Of a stretch of 64,000 nt of DNA, positions 38,901-50,900 are shown piece after piece. The translations under genes were made by a program, and so were the position numbers. The stretch is from positions 46,508,314 to 46,572,313 of the forward strand of contig CM023536.1 in NCBI GenBank assembly GCA_013350335.1, written 5' to 3'. How positions within the stretch are numbered: the stretch's first letter is position 1; each line of letters starts with the position of its first letter. This DNA is from Chimonanthus salicifolius. Its lineage: Eukaryota > Streptophyta > Magnoliopsida > Laurales > Calycanthaceae. Below the pieces are notes generated by a model. The model ran no database searches. It saw only the letters and a list, made by a program, of their open reading frames with translations, and was not told where the DNA came from.

Positions 38901-41900
38901 CATTGACAATGTTTGAATGGAATTAGTCATAATGAATGGAATTAAGATACTCTGCACAAAATAAGTGTTGTAAATAATATTCAAGAGTTGACCAACATAT
39001 TGTAAAGAGTTGACCGACAGATATTATTATTTCTTTTTTTGCCGCCTTGATTGGCTCCTTGTTATCTATATATTCATATGTACTATTCTTTTTCAAAATA
39101 AGAAATACATACAGAGAATTATCTCTCTCAATTTTCGTCCCTCCTTTTCATTATTTTCTTCTCTTTACATTTTTCCTTTCAACATGGTATCAGCCATAAC
39201 GAATGGTCTCTAATTTCTCCACTGCAACATTTTATTTACAGCGACTTGTCCTTCCAAAAGATCCCTTTTCAATCGTTTGCGAGAGAGGTATTTTACCTGC
39301 ATTTTTTTGGAAGGTTCATGGCATTCTCTGTTTGTGCCCTTAGATCTAGAGGTTTTCTTTGGATTTGAACCTAAAACCCCACAGCTCTACATTCGTTTTT
39401 TGCCCTACATCACATCTGTATGGCACGATTTTTTGATTGAATGCTTGTGGAACCCCTTTAGACCGATTTTGGTTTTGTGAAAAATATGCTGACCAAAAAA
39501 AAACCAGTTCTGCAGAAGTTCCAGCTTGGTTCCCATGAGGCGGAACACCACTCTATCCTCTGAAAGATCTGCCTCGATCTGCTTTACCAGAGCTCCAATC
39601 CTGATGAAACTTTGACATTGCCTTCGCCCCTACCCCTATTGTCATCGCCTATGGTTGACCTAGGGTTTCAGCCAAATGTAGGGTACCTTTTGCTAGTTTT
39701 CGTTTCGTTCCCAGAAGGCGGCACTTACCCCAGTATTCTGCAAGTTTGGCTTAGATCTGCTCCACCAGAGATCAAATCTTGTTCCAACTTTGCCCTTGTG
39801 ATCGCACCTGGCCCACCTCCCTCTCTATCTGGTTGACCAAGGGTTTCAATCAACGGTGGGGCCCATTTTGTTGTTTTTTCAAGAAATGTTGTAGGACATC
39901 AACAGGGTATCATTTTGAGCTTTTTGCTTCAATCAGGCTTTAGTACTATTGTATTCTCAGCCAACCACCACTGGTGTGGTCGCCCTTAGTTGCTTTTCCT
40001 TTCCCCTTGGATTGACGGGTTTCGAATTGTGTGGAGCCCACTGTTGGCCCTCCTTTCTTGTTGCCTTTGGGAGGTCAGGGACCACTGGTGTGGTCGCCCT
40101 TAGCTGCTTTTCCTTTCCCTTGGATTGACCAGGGTTTCGAATTGTGTGGGCCCACTGTTGGCCCTCCTTTCTTGTTGCCTTTGGCAGGTCAGGAGATCCT
40201 TTGTTCCCAGATTTTGCTTCGATCTGGAAGATTCGCTCTCATATTCACCAACATCCACCTGCAACACAGTCGTCCCTTCCTCATATTTCACTCCATCTGG
40301 AGTTGCTCGAGTTTCTGATTTTGTGGGGCCCACTTATCTCAGTTTTTTGCAGTTGTTGTACCAGTGTTGTGGGCTGATCTGTTGGAAAACCGTTAGATGG
40401 GGCTATTTTTGCGATCTCATCAGCGTGATCAATCCTATTGGCATTCTCTAGCCATACTTCTTTTCTTTTCTTTTTTTGAGCGGTAAAAAAGATTTCATTA
40501 AAGAAGAAAACTAAGAACAAAGAAGAGCAATACATCATATACGAGAGGTCTAAGAGACTTAGACCAATCCCGAAGGATTACAACAAAGACAAAAGAGAGT
40601 AACCCCAAACAAAAACAAAATAAGAACTCTAAACGAAACTCCCCAAGCTCAAAGAAGGAAGACCCTAGAGTTTGAGTTGTTGACCCCAAATTTAGGAAAG
40701 AAATCCGCAACCCCATTTGTTGTTCTCTAGCCATACTTCTTTTGGAGAAGATGTTATTCAAGTATCTCAGTCAACTCTTTACAATTTGTTGGTCAACTCT
40801 TGGATATTATTTATAATAACAAGCTCATGGATTGAAAGAGTGCATTGCTTACAGTTGTTCAAGAAGTTTCCAGTTTTGAATGAACTCCGGTATCTTGCCA
40901 GTAAAGGGGATATCATCTATTTGACTGCAATGTAGACCCATGGAAAATGAATCCTTGACCAAGGCATTATGTATGTATGTATGTATGTATGTGTATGTGT
41001 GTATGCAAGGCATTGTATGTATGTATCATAATCATTGTCAATATGAATTTTACATGTGCAATGTGTGTGTAACAATTTTCAGCTGAGGGACAACCCTCAC
41101 AAATTACAGGAGGGCAGCCTATGGAGCCCAAATGTGGAAAGCACCCATCAGAGAAAGAGAAACGAAAAGATATAAGCATGAGGGTTGAACAAAAGGCCAG
41201 ATTGAACAGATCACTCCATATGGTTTTTAAGCCCCACAGATCAACTGTAAAGAGATAAACACAAAAACTATGGTTTTAAAATCAGGGTGACTTGAAACAG
41301 GATCCCATCAGGTAGACATGAAATGGGTGGAAAATAGCTCCAAGTGAGAACCACAGATTTTTTTTTATATTTGAAATTGGAAGTGAGAACCACAGATTAT
41401 CCACACAAATGTTTCATGCAAGCAGAATGCCCTTAGTTGAAGGCATTTCCATTGCTCACCTGTAACAATCTAGGGGTTTATATGGTTGACACAATTTACA
41501 ATAAGCAATTGTTGATCAATTTCTAACAACAGGTTGTTTAATCAATACATAACGCCACCCAAAATTCTCACATGTACTTCAAGTTTGTGAGCTTAGCAAG
41601 AGTGCCTGGCAACTCTCCTGTAAAATCATTTGAGGAGATCCTTCTGCAAACATGAGAACCACCAAGCACCAGTCAATCGAAAGAGTGAAATAAAATGCAA
41701 AGAGAGTCAAGAATTATAGAAAAATCCAGAAACCAAGAACACAGGTAAAGAAGACATAACCACATTACAATGCCTCTAAGTTGGTCAGATTCCCAAGCTC
41801 TTGAGGAAGAACTCCGGAAAATCGATTGCCTCCTAGACCCCTGAATATTCAGTACAATTCATAACATCACTCTCAAAACAAAGATTGCATAAATTCATAA

Positions 41901-44900
41901 AAAGTTTTCGTAAAGGAATATCTATAAAATTTCTCCCATATTCTGCTGCCCATGTATGTGTGTATCGAAAGATACCTTAAATAAAAACCTTTGATGGGGT
42001 CTCCTATAGTTAATGTAAACCATTCACAAACACCTTATTTACATGCATAATTAGCATCCATTCAAATCTTCTACATAGGAGGATCTTCAAGTAAAAAAAA
42101 TACAATTAATCAATTATCCGTCAAAAAATTTGAACAATATTCTTTGTTTGATTAAAGGATAGTGCTGATATTTTGCCAACCCCCCTATCCTCCTAATGAG
42201 CTTCCAATTCATATAGGGATCCAATTTGCAGAGATTTGAGTTGGGGAGAGGAAAGAGGGTCAAATGGGACCACATTTGACTAATAGTACTGGCTCACATG
42301 GAAGAACCACAAGTGGATCAGGTCATGTGGATATCATACAAATTCGGCCAATAGAAAATGACTTGCCAAATTTAATAATAGGTACAAAACCCTAGACAGA
42401 TAGGATCAACAGGTATGACAATATATGAAGGATCTCTGATCATCACCCGCACAACTTGAGGATCCCTTAGTCACCAATGCTCGTATAAGCACTGTAAGCA
42501 CCAAGTCAAATGGAGCCCACCTTGCCCCCATTTACCAAAACCCAACGTCAGTCTTTAAAAAATAAACAATATAAAAGAAAAACAAAATATAGAAAAAAAA
42601 AATTCAATAGGATCCCACTATTGACTTGAAGCCCCATCGAGGTAGGATTAAAAACTATTTCAAATATCCAAAGTTTTGACTCTTAAAGAGCATGTCTTTA
42701 GTGATCCAATCAGTCCCCCAAAATATTTCTACATATTGTATCATTTTGGCACAATGACCAAGTGGTAAAGGCAATTGCAAATCCTTTCTCCCTAGTTCAA
42801 ATCCAAGTGTTGCCTGATCAGTAAAAAGATTCGGAATCCATTTCCTTGCAAATAAAACTCTCCAAATCTTGCCCATTGAAGGTAGAGATAAAAGACTAGG
42901 AAGGTCAATCCTGGATTTTCAAATCTAGGGGAGGGGGTTCTATAAAGCACAGGGTTGATATATTATAGGCCACTTAATCAAGTATTAAAGCTTTCTAATG
43001 AACCCATAGACAGGGTCCTAGATGGGCCTCACATAAGGGTAAACATGAGGTGACATACAAGGATGCGAGCTTGATTTGGAGATATGTTACAAACTCCATA
43101 TTAAGTTTTCATGGGCCCAAATGGAACCATGAAAATGGGTTAGTTGGAAAAGTCCTATCCTTAAATAGAAGCTGCCAAAATCAACTTGAATTGAATCCTT
43201 GAAGTATTCCTTTTAAAGACTACAAAGATCTTTAGTGTTATAGGACTTGGATTTTGGTCAATGCTTTGTACAACTCAAGGTAGGGCAAATTGAACAAGGA
43301 TCCAATTCACAAGGGGCACCAAGCGTGATGGAGGGGATGGGGTGTAAGTTAAGGTAGGGAGGCCTCTCAATTGTATAGTGAGGTGCACTCTTGACAATCC
43401 AACAACTCTAATGCATCAACAGTGAGCCACAAGTGTCCCGATAAATTCTTACAATTGTTTTAAGGTGGAGATATTCCCAAGTTCCTTAGGGATTTGACCA
43501 GAAAAACGGTTTACGCCAATCTCACTGCAAGAGTCGAACAACCATGGTTAATTTTCAGGTACACAAACCTTCTCTATTAAAGCAAATAAGGGAAAGCTTA
43601 CAGATACACTAATGGCAATTGGGCCCATTCCAGAGGAATTGTGCCATTGAGGAAGTTGCGTGTGAGATCTCTAGAAAAAAAAATAACAAAAGAAAAAGAT
43701 GGGTTTTCATAAATTAGTAGACATAAGAGTAAAAAAGGCATTACCACCACACAAATTAGTAAATGGAGTCTAACTGCATGAAGGAAGATTCATACATTTC
43801 TTGAAGGTAGGGAAGCCTTGAAAGCTGTGGGGGGAGCATTCCACCAAGATTTTGACGCTTCAGAACTCTGCAACATGGAGAAAAAAAATAGAAACAAACA
43901 AATGATCTTCAGGATAATGGTATACCACATAGGGGTACAATTTCATGTGCATATACAATTCCCTGTGTGATGGAAATATCGAATCCATCTAGATTAGAAA
44001 CTCAATCTTCCCCATTACCATGGAAATCAATTTCTAATGAGCGAAAGTTGATAATGTAATTGGAACATAACATGGTGTGCTTTTCTACATTTCAATGCAT
44101 GCTGGGCATATTCTCCATCCCAATTTTGTTGTGGGAGGGAAATCTTTTCCATCCCATATCCCAACAAGTTTTGTGATTTGCAGCTTCTGTCAATCAACAT
44201 GGCATAGAAATTTACACAATCAGAATCTTGGGTGGAAAAAACAAACATAGCCCTAGACTTTAGACCATCTTTCAGTGAAAATGACGAAGGATGGCCATTT
44301 CAGAAAAAAAAATGAAGGATGTAGGAAGAAGAAACAATGTCTACTTTAATTGTCGCATTCATCCATGTCAAAATTTTCCAATTCATTAGATTTGAATTGA
44401 ATGGTTAACAGAACTTTTTATATCTAACATATCTATAACTTTTAGTTTTAGTAGGTCCAAAAACCGTGACCATAGCTACAGGTCTTAATATTGGGTAAAA
44501 AACAAGGAGGGAGGTTGCACCATAAGAGGTCATGCACTGTTTTTTAGAGACACAAGAGATCATGCACTTGGCCATGAAAGTATTAACATTTTTTTTCCTG
44601 TTTCCCCTTTCTCAATGTGGCATCTTGGAAATTCTAAGCCTGGAGGTTGGCAGAAATTCAATAAAAAAATCATTGGAGTGAGCAATTGGCCTTTAATAGA
44701 GTAGATGGAGAGATGAAAAGGGGCTTTCAGACGAATATTTAATCTGAGGAGAAAGTGATCCCCTTAATAGGCTCCCTTTTAGCTGAAATCAGACATTATT
44801 AAACAAATTCAGTCTCAAACTACAACCTATCAGCACTCATATAGAAATCTCTGATATTTTTTATTGAAATTTTCTATCTCCAGGTGTTCAACAGTGAAAA

Positions 44901-47900
44901 CATACAATTAGTTTAAACCAGTATGGTATGCTTATGGGCTCAATAAAGCAAGATATCCAACTTCCCAACCTGTTATGAACTCACTCATGAAAAAATAAAG
45001 CTGCATGCATATTTCAACTCATTAAAAAAGTTCCATCTTTTGAATTCATTAGAAAGAAGCCCTAACTTTTCATAATTTTAAAAAAGCTCAGTGATCTTTG
45101 GTAAAAATTCTAGAAGATTCTTTTGCTAATAATGAATAATGGTCAACGACTTTTTGTGTCAAGAGTTTTAAATGTAGTTGTGAAACCTTCTTCTTATAGG
45201 TCAAAACCACTTGAGTAAGAAGATTGAAAGACTTTTCAATTTTCAGGAACTAGTAGATATCGAAAACAACTAAATCATATAATTATAGTTTTGGGTTTTA
45301 AGGGACCAAATGGAAGTGTAACTATGATCAATATACAAATTGGAGAAACTTGTGAACAAGAGATAGTGGTGTGGGAAATGGGTGGCGAAACGGCCTCAAA
45401 AGAATCCCATAGAATGGTTGACATTATGTAAATTGCATGCATAGGCACAGATTCTTTTGATAAATCAAATGACCATTAGTCTGTCATGTCTAAAATCCAA
45501 GACCAAATATTGTTCCCATACTCTTGCCTTAATGTAATTTCTTTAGAATTGGGGATTTCCCACTTGTAGCTTTTATTTTTCCTTATATGAGAACTAGAGT
45601 CCCAAATGGAAAGCGGAGTTAAATTCTTAGGGGTAAATAAGTAGACACTCACATTAATATATCAACTATTTCTAGAAACCAATACATGCACACATGAGCT
45701 AAGCCGCCACAAGCACCCAAAGCAAATCCAAGCTGGAAACATGTTACCCAGACATGCATCCTATGCCAATACTCATGCTAGAGAAAGGGGGGCAAATCCG
45801 AGGTTCAGTGGGGGCCTTGGGGCCCATTTGTTTTTACATCCCATTATGCTAATTAAGTCACATTTACAACCTTTAGAAAAACATCCCATTATGCTAATTA
45901 AGTCACATTTACAACCTTTAGAATTCCCTTGCAAGTCAATATACAGGGTTAACTTAACCTATTAAGACCACTAAAATACCTCATTCTACTTCTTCACATC
46001 TCTGCAATTTCTGGCTGTGTCCGTATGGTGTTCACAACTGCATGTCAGCACTAAAAAGTGTACTCTAAAAAGAGTTTCTATGCCTTAGTTATACTGGAAG
46101 CAGATTAGTTGTGACTTGTATTGCAGATACTACAGATTTTCCAAAGTGGGGATAAATAATGTCTTATGGACAATGAAACTCATTGCTTAGGCATTCGCCC
46201 AATGACCCTTTTTTATGAACGCCAAAGGTCGTAACCGCAAGAGATCTAAGATCTACCTGATAAAGTTAGTCGGAAATCCCACGCACTTCCTTAAACCCTT
46301 GACTTAATGAAGATTTTAGACTTGAATTTTTCAATCTGAATCAAGAATCTCAATGATAAAAATCCTAAAAGATCTCACTCTCACTCTAGAAAGAAAAAGT
46401 GGCTTTAATTTCAACGGGATAATTAGATGACAAATTAACTGATGAAATTAGGTGTTCTAAGAATTCAATATGAACAAGGAATTGGAAATTCGAATGCAAT
46501 AAATTAACCTAAATTAAATACAATAAAGAAGCCAATGCATGCATGAATTCTACTCCGGCTCAAATTCGAATTGAAAATCGAAGACCTTTCTAATGAATCA
46601 ATTTTGTTGTGGAATCAAAAACTTAATCAAGTAATAAAACAATGCAAGACATGAATTGTTGGCCAAATAGCTAAATGTACATCCCTTGTGTTGCTAATTA
46701 ATTGGAATGTGTAGTCAATTCCGTGACCATGCCCATATGTGTCTGGAACCTTGCCTCTGGAAGTACATCAAGGACAAATCAATCTTAAAGTCCAAAAGCA
46801 GAGAAGATTGGAAGGCAAAGCATCAATGACAGACTTCATGAATGCCATCCATACACAGGTATAGTGGACCATAGGACAAACCTTGACCATAGGATCCTTG
46901 GATAAAAATGATAACATATTAAATTGGAACTCTAAGATAATCTTTGCCTAAATAAAGTAGCTCTCATCCTTACCAAATGTCTCTATCATAAATTGTTCTC
47001 ACAATCATGACATGTGCTCATAGTCAAATTTATATGATTGTAAATGAACAACTCAAAGAGCTCTTCATTTTATATCCAAAGAATCACCAAATTGTAAAAT
47101 ATTATCAAAAGGTGATTTCTGGAATTTGAGCACCAAGACGATCCGAGTTTATCAGGATGATCCGGGTTTCACCAGGACGATCCGAGTTTTACTAGGATGA
47201 TCCGAGTTCATGAAACTTTTCGATCCAGACTATCCAAGTTCCACGGCTTATCATTTCAAATAATACTTAGTCAAACTAGCAGTTGGAAGGTCAACATGAC
47301 CGTTGGCGTGTGACTGTTGAAATCCATCCGTTGTGAAACTAGGACAATCTGAGCTTTTCAGGACGATCCGAGTTCTGGATTTCGTTTTGGGACAACTTGT
47401 CTATATAAACCAATCCTGTCAACGAAGAAAGGTTGACAACTCCAAGCTGAATTGTTACTTGCTACTCTCAAGTGTCCCACCAATATTTAGAGCTTCTAAT
47501 CACCATAGTTAAACAGTATTAAGCTCTTGTAATGTTTCTCTAACACAACCAAGGTACTCATAGGCATATCTTGATCATATTAAGCTCTACATTGATAGTG
47601 TAACTAGAGAAGATCTTCACAGAGATAGATTGACCTAATAGGCAAACATATTTCATCCCTAGACTCTTTCATCCACTTTGGTTTGGCATTCATTGAAGCA
47701 ACTCATGATCCGAAAATACAGATGCTAATGCGAAATTAGAGAGTTTTAGAGAGAGAAAGAGGTAATGATAGAGAGATAGATAAGAAAGGCGCTATCTGGA
47801 AAAAATTTCTTCCTATTTTTTCTTTCTTTTCTTCTTCTCCTTTTACAAAAACCATATAAGACTCTCCCGGTGTGTTCGAACTACCAGAACCACCCAGTTA

Positions 47901-50900
47901 CATGCAACAGAAAAGGAAAAACTGCTCGAAACTACTATGCAGTTTCCGTTTCAATCGACTGATTGGTCGACTGAGAGTAAACTGTTATGCAGTTGCCATT
48001 CCAGTGGACTGGTGGATCGACTGATGGGTAATGGATCAACAATCGATCTATCAATCAACTGACACTTTCAGAAACTTATCTGTTTTTACAGACAGTCATC
48101 AGTCGATATGTCAGTTGACTGATGGATCGACTATTACTTTGAGAGACTTGTTTGTTTTTACAGACAGTCGATGGTTCAGTCGACTGATACCTTCAGAAAC
48201 TTGTTTTCTCAGTCTTGCACAGTCTCAGTACTGTGTTTTTAGCTAGAAGATCCTCCTGGATCATGGCTCTCCTGTTTAGGGGGATTTAGCTTCCACTAAA
48301 TCTTAGAATTGCAGATGGAGGAACTCTCTGGTTCCTTGTCCCGATTGTACCACCTTGACTAGCTTGGTAGTTGCCCCCTTCTTGCTAATGTGAAAGAGGC
48401 ATACTTCCCTCGCCGAGTCTCCATCACCTTCTTCTACAAAATGCAATCTTCAGGCAGTGGATCTTCTCACTCCACCCACAAATCATCAATGGATGGTAGA
48501 CAAGTGTCCCTATCTGAGTCTTCATCAAGTAAGGAAGGTTTGAGCAGCTTCAAGTTCTCAGCATTGATGATTGAGTACATCTGCATGTAGGGTGGTAGAT
48601 CTAGTTGAAATGCATCGTCTCCAATCTTCTTGAGGATCATGAACGGGCCATAACGGATAGGTTTCAGTTTCTTTTCGTCTTCCTTCAACCGTTCCTTGCT
48701 TAGCTTCAACCAAACAAGATCTCCCTCCTAAAAAGTGTATTCCACACGATGTCGATCACGTCGAGCCTTGTACCTCTATTGTGACTACTGCAGTTGTGTT
48801 TCTACCTCCTTGTGCACCTTAGCTATCCGTTCCAAGAATCATTGAGCTCTGGCCCTGTCCTCCTCTTCCCTCCCTTCCAACTTACTGTCCCCAATGGTGA
48901 AAGTCAAAAAAGGGCTTTGAGGCAAGTAGCCCAAACAAACCTCGAAAGGCAACTTCTGTGTCGAGCCATGGATCTTACGATTGAAGGCAAACTGCAGGTA
49001 TGGTAGGCTAGTATCCCAAGTCTTAGGATGCTTGGAGTCATAGCCTCGTATGAGGTGCACCATTGTCATGTTCACAACCTCTGTTTGTCCATATGTTTGT
49101 GGATGAAAGGTTGTGTTCCGCCTCAGCCTAGTGTCCATCATCCCCCGTAAAGAATTCCAGAAATGACTTAGGAAGCGACTATCCCGATCTGAGATAATTA
49201 AAGTAGGCAAACCAAAATGCTTCCATACGTGTTCAAAGAACAATTTTGTTGTTGCCTCCCCTGTCACTGTCTTCTTACAAGGAATGAGCACCACCATCTT
49301 ACTAAAACGATCCACTATGACGAACAAATAGTCAAAGCCAGTTTTCATCTTGGGTAATCCTCCCAAGAAATCCATCGAAATACCTAGGGCCTTGTAGGTA
49401 CTAGAAATGGAGTGTACAGTCCTTCCTGTTTGAGGGTTTCGAAGTGTTGCGTAACACACAACCCCTAATGTAACAATTGACATCCTATTGCATCTTTGGA
49501 CAAAAGGCATATCGGCGTAGATTAAGTAGGCTCTTCTCAACTCCAAAATGACTTCCCACTCTAGATGTATGAGCCTTCCGAACCCACTGTAATCGATCCC
49601 CATCTTTCGATATGCACAACTGTGAACCCCTGTACATCAATCCATCCTGTACTGTGTATTCCATAGACTGTCCCTACTGTAGCATCTCATATGCCGCCCT
49701 GAAATCTTCATCGGAGCCGTAACCCTATGTGTACTTAGAAAGAGTAATGGGTTGGATCTGCATTACCACCATTAGAGTTGAACTACTCTATTGAGGTGGT
49801 CTAGACAACATGTCTGCTAGCTTGTTGGTAACTCCTTTCTTGTACTTAATGATAATGTTAAGTTGTTGTAGATACGACATCAATTTCATATGTCGAGCTT
49901 GCTACAAACTTGGACTGTGTCTGTAAGAATTGAAGTGGCTTGTGGTCAGTGTGTACTATCACATCCTTCTCCAGTAGATATACCTGCCAATGCTTCACCG
50001 CCTGTAAAGCGTACATCTCCTTGTCATAAGTGGGGCAGTTCAACATTAGTCCACTGAACATTTCGGAATGATAAGCGATTGGCTTACCATCTTGTACAAA
50101 ACAGCTCCCATAGCATATGATGATGCATATGCCTCAACGTCAAAAGGTCCATGCAGATTCGGTAATGCAAACACTGGGGCCTCAGAAATTTTCCTTTTAG
50201 AAACTTGAAGGTGTCTTCATGCTTCTTCGACCACTCAAACTTGTGATTGGCCATTGTCGTGCATGCAAAGGCACCACTATCTGTGAGAAATGGCAAATGA
50301 ACTTCCGCAAGTACTGACAAACTCCAACGAAGCTCCTCACTTCAGTGACTGACTGGGGTGCTAGCCATTTGGTAATGACCTCAATTTTTTAAGGATCAAC
50401 TTTCAACTCACCTGCTCCTACTACAAATCCCAAATACACCAGGGACTGCTTCACAAACTCACATTTCTTTCCATTCAGCTGTAGTTGACTTTCCTTCAAC
50501 ACCCCTAACACCCGTTTGATATGATGAATATGTTCCTCCCATGTCTTACTATAATGAGTATATCATCTAAGTAAACAATAACAAAATTTTCGAAGAAAGG
50601 ACGGAGTACCTCATTCATCAGTTGTATGAAGGCGCATTGCATAGCCCAAATGGCATGACAAGCCATTTGAATAGTTCTTGTTTCGTCTTGAATGCAGTCT
50701 TCCAAGTGTCTTCTTCTCGAACCCGGACTTGATGATAGCCCGATTTCATATCCAATTTGGTGAAGTAGTGACTTCCCTGTAGTTGATTCAGTAAATCGTC
50801 AGTCCTCGATAATGGATACCGATTCTTGATAGTTATCATGTTTAGTGCCATGTAGTCAATACACATCCTCCATCCGCCGTCTTTCTTCGGCACTAACAGT

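Larger units (their letters stand above)
38967..40829. mobile_element. copia-like LTR plus leader with inverted LTR end on the far side
   Basis: Left, an LTR from TGTTGTAAATAATATTC (38967) to TTTCAACA (about 39185) is followed by TGGTATCAGCC, a primer-binding site. The next 1.2 kb resembles a long non-coding leader. Right, 40760-40829 is an inverted copy of the first 60 bp of the LTR (AGAGTTGACCAACA...AAAGAGTTGAC on the minus strand). It fills nearly the whole intron between exons 38825-38896 and 40853-40924. No protein motifs are found. Confidence 0.65.
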
